A stretch of 64,000 nt of DNA from Bolinopsis microptera (Eukaryota; Ctenophora; Tentaculata; Lobata; Bolinopsidae): contig NC_087076.1 in NCBI RefSeq assembly GCF_026151205.1, forward strand, positions 17,657,419 through 17,721,418. Reading direction: 5' to 3'. Positions 34,701-45,291 of this stretch are shown here, piece after piece. Position 1 is the first letter of the stretch; every line of letters starts with the position of its first letter. The position numbers and the translations under genes are program-made. A model generated the notes under the pieces. It was not told where the DNA came from, did not search any database, and saw only the letters and a program-made list of their open reading frames with translations.

Positions 34701-37700
34701 GACAGGTTGTTAATGTGTGGTGCATGGCTAGACGCACTTCTTCTGACAGGGCAACCAAAACCTACCAACTTATGGTCACCTCTTTCTTTGATTGAGTATT
34801 TGAAGAGACAACAGACTTATCTGAAGATTGAGCAAGACTCAGATATGGAGAGAGTTTTGAATCGATTTATATGACGATTTATATTTTAAATATTTATGCT
34901 TCATGAATTATTCATGTTCGATTCACAACTTGTTAATTTTGATAAAATTCATCCAATTACATACTAGCTAATCAGATTTGGGCCCTCAACTTGATTCACT
35001 TCGAGTGCAGTTCTGATTTATTTATTAGACTGACGCGTTGGTTGGCCGGGTGTTGGTTCACGGCAGGTTATTTCTCCATGACCGTGGGAAGAACTCAGCC
35101 ATCTCTTGATTCTAATTCTATTCATTTTTTTGAACTTATTGGGATTTTGAGACAGAATATTTTTTCTAAATCAATTGTTCCATAAAATAAGAATGTTGAT
35201 TTATAAACGCTCTTGTTTTAGTAATGACTAGTAAGCGCTTGGGATATGCGTTTAAAAGAGAACACTAGAACAGCTTCAGATACTACGTGATTTTAATTAT
35301 AACAACCCTAATTAAGAGGGCTCTTACTTATCGTGCTCTTTCATAAATTTCAACGTAGGATCTTTAACCGCGCTATCAGTGCCTTACTGTTGAATCTAAA
35401 AACAGAGCCGATTTTATAGAATTATTATGGTCCAAATTGTGCCACTTTATCGCAGCTGTCATTCGCGAGTCAGTCAAATCCACAAATCATAAACGCTTTT
35501 TAATTTTAAACCTTTGACAACTGACTCAGACTAGTTTTAAAGATATTGAGTGAGTCCTACGCACGTGAAAATAATCAAACTAAAAAGCAGCTGCTCCCTT
35601 GAAACAAAAGAGAATGATCCTAATCTACAATAATTAACGTCTCTGATTAACGGTAAACTTAAAAGAAGCAGCCATCTGGCTAATTTGAGTTAAGTTGATT
35701 GCCACGTTTCAAAATAATAATACAAATCCAGAAGTCAAAATATGTCATATCACTCTCAACTTCGCCTCAACCATGTCTGATCGTCCCCGGAATTCCTTCA
35801 GAATGTTAACTTGGCTATTTTTCATATATTCTCTCTTGGATCTAACCACCGCATACCATCTCATGATAATGTCCAGTCACGGTGATCACGGTGCTGCTCC
35901 CTGTCTCACAACATGTGTTGGAACCACTGGTCGGGAGTCTACCACCTGGGAGACAGTGCACATTGACCCGAACCTTCCCTCGGCCCTATTTGGAGGATTA
36001 ACCAACGTTGTCAAGACGACGGTGGATATTTCCGGGTGTCATTTTATTGACACCCCCGTTATCACGACTACTATTGATCTGAACTCTGATCACGCCAAAG
36101 CGCTTACCTTTCTTAGCTCTCTGATCTCCGGATCCTCTGCCATCGCTGAAACTTCTAAAGACTCCTTCTCTGTGTACCTACATGGCTTCCAGGACACTCG
36201 ATTTCCTCTCGTCGCCACTGGAGCTGCTCTGATCTTAGATGTCCATTGGAGTGCTTTCGGTTACCTATGTTGATGAGAAAAACGGGGCTTCTGAAGTCTG
36301 GGGATTTGTCCTATTTGATTTGTTCTTTACCCATTTATCTGCAATACCGAAAACTTTATCATTTGTCAAGTCGATACAAATACGCAGATTTTACCCTGCA
36401 GGAACTCCAGTTCATCATAAATATGATATTATCACACTTTCGAGCCAAATTTGGCAGGAATGCAGAATTGATATTACATGCCCTGATGGGGAGCACTGGC
36501 TCTCACCCTGGGGCATGAAATATCAATAAGTTGCTCAGAGAGTGCTCCATAGAAACGAGGAGCCCGCTCTCAGCAACTGATCTACTACTGTAAGGTACTG
36601 ATTTAAATAATGATTTAAATCAATAACCTGAAGTAGTCTACGACCTTAAATGCAATGGTCGGAGAGAATTTGTTAATGTTGGCAAAATGTATTCTTATAC
36701 TAAAACTTAAAATATTTCCTTGCGTTTCAGATGCGTCAAGCGAAATAAAAACTTTCCTTGTAAAACTTCCTCCCAATGTTGACTTTCTATTGTACTTCTT
36801 AGCCTAATAAGGCAGAGAACAGAATTGATATTACATGCCCCGATGGGGAGCACTGGCTCTCACCCTGGGTCATGAAATATCAATAAGGTGCTCAGAGAGT
36901 GCTCCATAGAAACGAGGAGCCCGCTCTCAGCAACTGATCTACTACTGTAAGGTACTGATTTAAATAATGATTTAAATCAATAACCTGAAGTAGTCTACGA
37001 CCTTAAATGCAATGGTCGGAGAGAATTTGTTAATGTTGGCAAAATGTATTCTTATACTAAAACTTAAAATATTTCCTTGCGTTTCAGATGCGTCAAGCGA
37101 AATAAAAACTTTCCTTGTAAAACTTCCTCCCAATGTTGACTTTCTATTGTACTTCTTAGCCTAATAAGGCAGAGATCAGAATTGATATTACATGCCCCGA
37201 TGGGGAGCACTGGCTCTCACCCTGGGTCATGAAATATCAATAAGTTGCTCAGAGAGAGTCCGATATTCCCATAGGAACAAGGAACTCACTCTCAACAACT
37301 GTTCTACTACTGTGAGGTACTGATTTAAATTAAGATTTAAATCAATAACCTGAAGTAGTCTATGACCGTAAATGCAATGATCAGATAATCTTTCCAGAAT
37401 CAGGAAAAATATATATTTATACCTTGTTTTAAAAACATTTCCTTGCGTTTGAGATGTGTTAAGCAAAATACAATTTTTTGTTGTAAAACTTTTTCAAGCT
37501 GTTGTTTTTTTACTGCACTTCATAGTTCAAAACCTAATTAGGCTTCGGATGATGAAACAAAGTAAAAACTTCCTGGTTTGTATGAGTTCCAAGCGACTTA
37601 AGGTTACTGAAAACGAGATCAAAGTTTACAAGCAGACTTGAAAGTTGCACAAAGTTTTGGTAATTGTCAGCGATACAATCAATCAGGCTCATTAATTTCC

Positions 37701-40700
37701 TTAATCGCTTACTTGAAATAAAAAAGGAAGTGTCAGAACAAACTACAGTCACCCTCACAAAAAATAGCAAACACTAGACGATGTTTAATTAATTCGAACG
37801 AAGAAAACACACAAAACAAAGCCAGATTTCAGCCATTTCAGACCTCAATTTTAACCCCCTCTGATCCCTTCTTTGAGCCATATTCCATATAGAAATTGTG
37901 CAGAAATTATACTTGGCTTTTCCAAACCGGTTACGCCTAGATCAGCTTGCGAAATTCGTAGCTGATCTATAAACAGACTGATAAAGAGACTTATATGTAG
38001 ATTCTGTACAGTAAAGAGCGGAAATTCTATCCCAGGACTAGTTTTAACTGAATTTTAGTTAGTGGAAATAAGTGCAATAAAAACATCCTATAAAATATAT
38101 TATTTATATAAATATATCAAGGGACGAATGACGTGACTTAATCAGCTAATCTGGTTATAAATTAGTCTGGGCACTGGCGCAAACAGGTCAGATGATTAAT
38201 GTGCTGCCATTCATTAGACCAATTCAATATTGGTAACAGTACGGGTGAACTACCTGTCCATGACCAGGGTGGTTATAGGCTGATGGAGTACTGCGTTCTA
38301 AAATGTTGAAGAGATACATTTGAATATTACAAATGTTCTGATAATTTCCAGTTCAGATAATTTCTAGCTCGAAGCAGATAATGGCAAATAATGGCAAGTA
38401 AAGATGAATACTGACTAAGAACTAAGCAGAATACTTGATAAAATTCTAAGTCAACGATTACAAGTTGCATTGATTAAATCATTCTGAAATAACAGACAAT
38501 CAAGAATCAAGACGGACGATAATATTGTTGATGTAAATTAGGGAGTGTAGTGTATAATGTGGACTGATAAATAGACACTAATTATGACCCCACAGCTCTA
38601 TTCAAATACAAGAACTAGGAAATTCTTTCACCTCATCGTAGATACAGATTATACGATAAGAACTGTGATGTATAATCAACACTTAAACGGATGTTCTATA
38701 CATAATACTGCATCTATAGTTTTAATGACTCTAAAAATATCTAATAGAAATAAAGTATTAGAATCACCTCACATCAATTGATTTGCAGGATGAAATTACG
38801 TATCAAATGCGCTCGCCGCGGAATATTCTAGACTCATAAGTACAAGACCCATAGGCGGAAAACACATTAATATTGCATGCACTAGGTAGCAGTACAAAGC
38901 AAATTCAGCGCGACATACAGCATTCACTGTGTCATAAACATGTGAGCACGTGAGATCCTAATTGTACGTATTGTATCTTCGATATCTGAAATACTAACTC
39001 ATCGAGAACTATACATATACATATACATATAATACATAATAACTAACGTTTGATCAAATTCTGCTTTCCCGGCCAAATTTGGCTCCAAAGAAAGTGTGAT
39101 AAAACATTAATCACATGCCTTCTCATGCGATATCAACATTTTCAAAACTCGGCAAGCCTCGTGATTGAAAATGTCGATATAACCCTCGGCAAGCCTCGGG
39201 AAATATCGAAACTTTCGCTAACTCGGCAAGCCTCGTGGGCGAAAGTTTTGATATCGCATGAGAAGGCATGTGATAAATGTATAATATTAATTGTCTCCCA
39301 AAAATTAGGCATTTTAAAGCTGTGATAAACTATAAATTATAAATTATCAACATCTGCTCGCTTTCAGGTTGACGGTATGATAAGTGATGGGAAAATTCCA
39401 ATTCCTCTACTTCCGATGAGAATGATAATGTCTGAACAAGAATGTAAAAGCAGTAGTGTTCCTGTTGATTACACCTCTAGCCATGTGTTCAAGTAAGAGT
39501 ACTTTTCAAATCACTGAGAGCCCAAAAAAGTTATTTAAAAAAATCCAAAATTCTATGAAATTAGTGTTCAGAGTTTACGACTGATGCTTAGTGCCATGCC
39601 AACAGATCATATTATACCCAGTGCCCACAGATTACATTATTTGGAACTTACTCCTTCTTGCTTGTTACAAATCTTATCATCTACCTCTAAACACTCTAAC
39701 AGTTCCGCACTTAAGGAGATCAGATTTTGCAGACGACTCCTTCAGAAGGTTCAAATTCCTAGTGGTAACGGTGATGCAGCCATTCAGGCTGGGATACCCC
39801 TTCGGTATTGAAAGTCTTGTTGTAACTAAACCGTGTTACGCTGACAAGATACAGAAACAAACTCCTGGACTTTCTGACCCAAACAAGTGTGTTTAATCTC
39901 TCTGCATTGATTATAATATTATGTTGAATTCACATTACTATACATTATGTTTTACAGTAAGCCACCCCTAACCTGAAACGATAGACATAGCTAAATTTTT
40001 GTTTCAGAGTAAAGGAGATAGAATTCTCGTTTATGAAGCAGTCTCCTAAGAAGCAACCCCAAGATGAAATGGGCTGGAGTCTCAATGATGCGGTGAACGA
40101 TGAAAACTTTGAGATGAAAAAGTCGGCTCCAATGAACCGGTACAGTTTTAACTTGATTTGTCTATTTTTATTTGATAATTCGCATATTATTATGTATTAG
40201 TTCAATCACTTATTAAATTAATCGCTTTTTAAACCACTCACGTGTGTAATAATTGTGTGTATTTTACTGAATCATATTAACTAGAATTTAATTGCAAAAT
40301 GTCACAGGCTAGGAATGAAAACTAAAGAACCGTTAAATGTCCCGAAACGGAACAATTACTTCGCGTCTTTGAACGAACAACATGGGTTTGTTTACAAAAG
40401 TCCTCGAGCGAGTAGAAAAACTAGTTCCAGTACGACGCCAAAGTCAACTGGTTAGTCGTTTTAATCATTTAGCACTGATTTTGCATTTCACCAAAAATGT
40501 TCGCTGATTTTTCTGTTATTAATGATGACTTTCTTCAACAAATAATAGGATATCCTATTTGACGATTCGTGTTAATAAGATTTTTATTTTCGTTAGAAAG
40601 CGAAGTTACTAAAGATGAAGACAAGGAAAACAAATCGGTCGACAAATCAAAATCTTTTACTAAAGATAAACTTAAAGAGGTAATGATCTTAATTATTTGA

Positions 40701-42025
40701 CACAACTCGATTAGTTCAAATGCATGGAAATCTTACGACGCAATTATTCATTATCGGAACCGCAAGACGTAATTGAGTCGTATTTTGAAGTGCATGAATT
40801 TGTGTATCTTTTAAGCGTAATCAGTTTAATCCATTTCCAGACAACCCCTTCAAGAAAAAGAAAAAAAAGTAAGCTGCAAATAATTGAATCATCGGACTCA
40901 ACGATTGGAAAGAAAAGGTTTGTACAAGTATGCAAATGTTTGTTGTAGATATTTACCTTCCAATTACTGATCATCGATTGTAGCTTAAAGTAGTCAATTT
41001 ATTACATTTCTCTACTTTTCAGGAACTTGAACCAAAAAACGAAAAACGTTAACAGCGATGAGGACAACCTCCCAGAGTTCAGCCTCACCGTACACTCCGA
41101 CCAAGAAACCGACACCACTTCACCTCGACCGTCCACCTCCCCATCTCGACGCTCCACCTCCCCATCTCGACCCTCCACCTCCCCATCTCGACCCTCCACC
41201 TCCCCATCTCGACCCTCCACCTCCCCATCTCGACCCTCCACCTCCCCATCTCGACCCTCCACCTCTAAATCACCCTCCAGATCTCCCAGATTCCTGTCAG
41301 TATCACCAGGACGATGTAGTTTCACCAAATCCCCCGACTTGTCACTATATCAACGTAACTTAACAGAGATCTCACCAGGGTCTGGGAAGAACAAAATGAG
41401 GACTCCCAAAAGGGCGAATGCTCAGCCATCTCCCAAAAGGGCAAATGCTCAGCCATCTTGGATTGACAGTTCCTTTGGTGCCAAAGGCAATGCAAAAACG
41501 CCGTCCAATTCTGGAAAATCTCCCACCTCTACCACCAAAAACAAAACTACACCAAATTCTAGGCGTGGAAAAACTCTAGACAAATCCCCTTCGAGTTCAA
41601 AGTATGGTGGAAAAAGCACCTCAACATCTAAATGGAACTCCACTGAATCCGCACTGTGCCCGAAATTTATCACAATCCCAGACATAAACGATGCAAGGAG
41701 TTCCCCTAATAGAAGCAGAAAATTATCCGATAGTTTGATGATAATCGACGAAAGATCTCCTGGAAGTAGTAGAACTCCTGGAACTTCAAGGAAGTATTCA
41801 AAAGATAAGAACGCTAGGGTCAGTGTTAGACGGCATCATGACGACGATGTTTTGATTTGTAAGCCTCTTTCCTCAACCACCACTGCTAGGAATACTTTAG
41901 AGAGTCTTGATAAGGTGAAGGATGTAGAGTTGGTTAGTTGCCCTATATGTGCAGATTCTTTCTTGCCAAATGTAATTGAGAATCATGCTAATAATTGCAT
42001 TGACTCCTTCAACAATTTAGGTTAA
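31725..42025 (+). CDS. XRCC1 N-terminal-domain protein with C-terminal UBZ4-like zinc finger
   Basis: Exons with matching phases: about 31725-31830, 39368-39492, about 39716-39886, 40008-40139, 40308-40450, 40597-40679, 40841-40917, 41023-42025. The 5' exon is unresolved. The first two exons match the XRCC1 N-terminal beta-sandwich (ASITLELDSPTYIQRIEIV then NAGSAFVQV; RRFKFLVV..QPFRLGYPFGIESL). The middle is basic and Ser/Lys-rich, with seven-residue repeats (PSRPSTS, 21-bp DNA units). The tail CPICADSF…IENHANNC is a CxxC…HxxxxC finger like Rad18/UBZ4, which binds ubiquitin in DNA-damage proteins. There are no BRCT domains, so it is not canonical XRCC1; it resembles XNDC1-type proteins. Intron 31831-39367 (7.5 kb) hosts two other genes on the same strand. 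AATAAA lies at 42402-42407. Confidence 0.75.
32488..34795 (+). CDS. Secreted von Willebrand factor A-domain protein
   Basis: Two exons, 32488-33036 and 33224-34795 (phase 0 join GATCAG|GTATCT), about 706 residues, nested in the XRCC1-domain gene intron. A signal peptide starts at ATG 32488 (MILYFASAVLCFYSTHAA). A Cys-bearing helical region follows, then a vWA domain whose MIDAS reads LLIDNTGSMADDID, with later blocks FIFTDASSKDC and AASTGGSIYRL. After it comes an acidic Trp/Asp tract (DDWDDDWTDEWDDW, about 33724-33772), then two basic sites (RQKR, RRRR) that look like furin-type processing sites, and beta-rich C-terminal domains. The layout resembles hemicentin/VWA7-type extracellular proteins. 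Partner unknown. Confidence 0.8.
34796..35772. other. Intronic gap between two nested genes
   Basis: No supported gene or obvious repeat. The ORFs here are short and without domain or splice support. Confidence 0.5.
35773..36273 (+). CDS. Small secreted protein, H-type-lectin-like
   Basis: ATG 35773 follows CAACC. The 166-residue ORF has a hydrophobic leader (MLTWLFFIYSLLDLTTAYH) and ends …DVHWSAFGYLC. It contains CLTTCVGTTGRESTTW, VDISGCHFIDTPVITTTIDL and FSVYLHGF. The late WxAxGY motif and strand pattern are those of the H-type lectin/discoidin-like beta-sandwich domain found in many invertebrate secreted lectins (my recollection of the pattern, not a search). It is single-exon and nested in the XRCC1-domain gene intron. 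A tandem repeat begins about 190 bp after its stop. Confidence 0.55.
   Translation: MSDRPRNSFRMLTWLFFIYSLLDLTTAYHLMIMSSHGDHGAAPCLTTCVGTTGRESTTWETVHIDPNLPSALFGGLTNVVKTTVDISGCHFIDTPVITTTIDLNSDHAKALTFLSSLISGSSAIAETSKDSFSVYLHGFQDTRFPLVATGAALILDVHWSAFGYLC
36464..37540. repeat. 357-bp tandem repeat, two near-identical copies and one diverged
   Basis: Copies start at 36464, 36821 and 37178, each at AGAATTGATATTACATGCCC. The first two differ at only a few bases; the third is clearly diverged and fades by about 37540. Each unit has internal hairpins: TTGATATTACATGCCC pairs with GGGCATGAAATATCAA, GTTGCTCAGAGAG with CTCTCAGCAAC, and GATTTAAAT with ATTTAAATC. Confidence 0.9.
37541..39367. other. Intronic sequence 5' of exon 39368
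   Basis: No gene seen. It includes the small inverted-repeat element at 39112-39272; the rest is AT-rich without recognised structure. Confidence 0.5.
39112..39272. repeat. Small inverted-repeat element with three CTCGGCAAGCCTCG boxes
   Basis: CACATGCCTTCTCATGCGAT at 39112 is mirrored by ATCGCATGAGAAGGCATGTG ending at 39272. Between the arms CTCGGCAAGCCTCG occurs three times (about 39150, 39186, 39220), each next to a segment that can pair with another (GAAAATGT, GAAAGTTT). This is MITE-like and has no ORF. Confidence 0.8.
41122..41268 (+). repeat. 21-bp coding minisatellite in the XRCC1-domain gene
   Basis: About six to seven units of CCATCTCGACCCTCCACCTC plus one base encode the heptad PSRPSTS. 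Units are nearly identical, so copy number is likely polymorphic. All three forward frames stay open, which explains the long shadow ORFs here. Confidence 0.9.
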
Positions 42026-42897
42026 AGAAGTGTAGTACTGAAACTCTCCTAGGTACAGATGGGGTACTAACTTTGTTTTTTAATTTATTGTTGATATTCA
42101 GTGTGTCCCCAAGGTGCCCGAAATGCCGTATTTCAGAAAACAATGCATCTCAGAATGTTTTATTCTAGTTTTTATTGATCGATTATAATAAGTGGACTAA
42201 TTTGTTTTTAGCGTTCAATATATTAAACTTTATTTATATTAATTTTACTATTAATTTTGCTGTTGTGAATAACAATGTAATGACGTGCTATTAATTTTAT
42301 TAAATTTTAATATAAGCATTTTTTAATTGTTTTGATGATGATGCAATGTTAATCACTTTGGTAGTTGAGTCTATCGTTATTTTTACTATAGATTTAAAAG
42401 AAATAAAACTTAATTTATAGCATATACTTTGTTTAGGTGAAAAGATTATGTTTCGTATTTTTTGGCGTCTATCCAATGATACAGTGTTATATGTATTTTA
42501 AAAGGAATTTTTATGCAATTAAGTACAAATTTTCACATTTTCACATTTCCAATTTCATATGAAATAAATCATATCAAGCTTTTATTTCTACCCATCTTGC
42601 AATACAACGTCAATTTCATTTAGATCTCTTCACATTACATAAAACATTTACTAACTGTTGAGAAATGCCCCCTTAAGCTATGAGCTATGAGTACTATTCA
42701 CTTCCTAATTTCTGCGAATCTCAGTCATGGGATTAAGAGAATTTGGCAACTAAGGGGAATCTGGCAACACAATGTTATATGAGATGAATAATACTCCTAT
42801 GGAAGAGCTCATGTTGCGTGTCGTGCATGTAATATATCAGCTACTCACTCCGCGTTAACCATCTGAGTTGTTAGCTGAGTTGTAGTATCAGTCCGGA
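42026..42897. other. Intergenic region
   Basis: Holds the 3' UTR and AATAAA (42402) of the XRCC1-domain gene, and presumably the promoter of the first dioxygenase gene. No other gene seen. Confidence 0.5.
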
Positions 42898-43458
42898 ATG
42901 TTGTACCTTGTCCGCTCCGCGATGCTGTACCTTGTTCTGCTACCCGTTCTACTTGAGGCCCACGTACACAACTTCGATCAGAACCTCCTAACAACAGTCT
43001 ACAAGCCCCCTGATTATGAGGGGTACTGTGATGGTGCTCCTACTATATACTCCTACCACATCCACGTGCTGTTCTGGCAGAACAACAAGCCGCGCACTGC
43101 TAGTGCTCTGGAGCTGAGAGAGCAGTTTGTAAAGAGGTTTGAACTTGAGGGGAAGGACTGTGAGATCTTCCCGGGAGACCCTGCTCCTGGACATGAGATG
43201 TGCGTGTTTGAAGTGGATTGGGTGGCAGCCGGACCCTTCACCACTGCTCAGTACTCCTTTTACATTCCACCTGGGGATCTGCTGGAAACTTCTGCTTGGA
43301 TGCTGCAACACAGGGGTGTACAAGATGTGTTTATTCACCCGAATACTGGCTGTGAAACTAACGATCATACTAAATGGTACACTTTCTCTGGTGACAAATG
43401 GCCGATAGATGCTTCCATCTTCAGCTGTGACCGTCCTGGATGCAAGCCAAAATCGTGA
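42898..43458 (+). CDS. Secreted DOPA 4,5-dioxygenase-family protein, copy 1
   Basis: Single-exon ORF of 186 residues. A signal peptide (MLYLVRSAMLYLVLLPVLLEA) precedes HVHNFD. The core matches the DOPA_dioxygenase family: YHIHVLFWQNN, HEMCVFEVDW, TAQYSF.IPP and FIHPNTGCETNDHTKWY. Family enzymes from fungi, plants and bacteria cleave the catechol ring of DOPA using a His-liganded metal, giving betalain-type or related products. They are normally cytosolic; the signal peptide here implies secretion. The first codons are duplicated (ATGYTGTACCTTGT twice), so Met 9 could also start. A close paralogue lies 1.8 kb downstream. Substrate unknown. Confidence 0.85.
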   Translation: MLYLVRSAMLYLVLLPVLLEAHVHNFDQNLLTTVYKPPDYEGYCDGAPTIYSYHIHVLFWQNNKPRTASALELREQFVKRFELEGKDCEIFPGDPAPGHEMCVFEVDWVAAGPFTTAQYSFYIPPGDLLETSAWMLQHRGVQDVFIHPNTGCETNDHTKWYTFSGDKWPIDASIFSCDRPGCKPKS

Positions 43459-43580
43459 TTCTGAATATGTTAAAATGAAAAAGATAAAAATGACAATGAC
43501 ATTAGTTCCAAAGAATCATCAATACCGAATCAGCTGGTTGGGTGTATAGACATTGTATTGGACAGACATATTTTATTGTA

Positions 43581-45055
43581 CCTTATCGGACCTTATCTGG
43601 ACGGACATTAAATGAACGGACATAATTATGAACGGACATTAATATGAACGCTAGAAGGCATTCAAAACCATCAAAAATCCGAATTTTTTTCATTTCTTTT
43701 GACGTTTTTTTTATGCCAGCAAATGATTTTTAAATCCATTTTTATACAATAGCATATAATATAAGCATTTCAATACTCAACACTCAATATATTACATTGC
43801 AGTAGCCGACCGCAATACAGAACAGTTTTAAGTTCAACGTACAATTTTTATTTTTACATTTTATTGTTACGAAAACATACTATTTATTGTTACTAAAACC
43901 AACTATTTATTGTTACTAAAACCTTTTACAACGGTAACTTAATCTCAATACTCAACACTCAATAGATTAGTATTACATTAAAGCAGCCGACCGCAGTATA
44001 GAACCTTTTTAAGTACACAAATTTATTATCAAATTTACTTACTTAGTTTTATCATTTGTTGCTACTATATACTAGCGGGTTCAAAGGACAATAGACGGCG
44101 TGGAACTTATTGACATTTTGATCTTAGAAAAATATTTTATTACTCTTCAATAAAGTTGTACTATTAAGCATGAACAAGTTTTTCTTTTCTGCAAATACCA
44201 GTGTACTAAATTGTGTGAGTCCTATATAATAATGTCTCTTCCCGGTACTCCTAGCGAAAATTACCCGCGTGAACCGAACGTCCGAGCGTACCCACTTTTG
44301 AAAGGTAATTAAAATAGAGTATTCACATACCTTATCTATAGTTATACTAGCAGGAACCCGTATAACCCTAAAATGGTGTCAAGACTCAAGAGACTAAAAT
44401 AATTATTACCTATTTAATTCGCGTTTTTGACACCACTTGGGGGTCCAAATTTTGGGCTCTAAAATTCCTATTCATTGGCCAATTTTTCATTTTTTCATGC
44501 TGATTTGGAGGCCGTTAAAGCATTTGACCCAGTCAAAAAAGTTTCAGTTGTATATCTTTTACGGTTTTTGCGGAAAGTCGCGTTAAAGTTGATGCCGTGG
44601 TGTCAGTAAAATGGTACGGATCGTCTCGCTTTATATATAGTAAGATAACAACGTCGGACAATGTCCTTGGCAACACGATTTACCGTAATATCTAGAGGCT
44701 GGAACAAGTTTGTCATGTTGGCGGGGACTAGCTCATGAACTATGTTGTTGAGTGCCATAATTTCGTTGACTTTTTCCGCCAAGTGACCCTTGAAAACATC
44801 ATATACTAATAGAGTTTTCTGTGCCTCTGGCAGACCAAGGAGAACCTTTCCTTCGTTAACTTACGGCACAATCAAGTTCTCATAGTTGTCATATTCTGGA
44901 CAAAAAGTTCGAAGTGGAAAAATGTTTGAAAAAAATTCAACGGACTTTAACTTGGACGGACCTTAAATGAACGGACTTTATTTGAACGGACATTAAGATG
45001 AACGTTAGGGCCTCCAGCGTTCAATTAATGTCCGTCCAAATAAGGTCCGATAAGG
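43581..45055. mobile_element. TA-flanked inverted-repeat transposon with pogo/Tigger-type remnant
   Basis: The termini are about 38-bp inverted repeats: CCTTATCGGACCTTAT then YTGGACGGACATTAA, with two mismatches. They are bordered by TA (43579-43580, 45056-45057). ACGGACATTA/ACGGACTTTA motifs repeat just inside both ends. A decayed DDE transposase piece lies on the minus strand (44645-44840). Length is 1475 bp. It separates the two dioxygenase genes. Confidence 0.85.
44645..44840 (-). pseudogene. DDE superfamily transposase fragment
   Basis: Minus-strand frame reads LLVYDVFKGHLAEKVNEIM then HELVPANMTNLFQPLDITVN. This matches the LxxxDxFxGH…VPxNxTxxxQPLDxxVN block of pogo/Tigger-like DDE_1 transposases around the second catalytic Asp. 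Stops flank it, so it is a relic. Confidence 0.75.
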
Positions 45056-45291
45056 TATTCACTCTCATACTTTAATATTATGACTTTTTTAATGTATGTG
45101 AATAGAAAATCGTGATTAGATCTTCGATTGTTCTTTAAATGTCAAAGATCTCAACAGATGTTTGATGAAGTTTTGATGGATTGTCCAGATTTTTTAATTC
45201 GTTTCTCACATGGGTCAGCGTCTCATCTTTGAACTAACTCTCAATTCTGTTATAATCTTATCCTATACTAGTCCGTCTATCTAACCTGACT

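Noticed and set aside
41002-41363. Minus-strand and second plus-strand ORFs over the 41-kb minisatellite
   Set aside because: Shadows of the 21-bp repeat, open in several frames; the real frame is the spliced XRCC1-domain gene.
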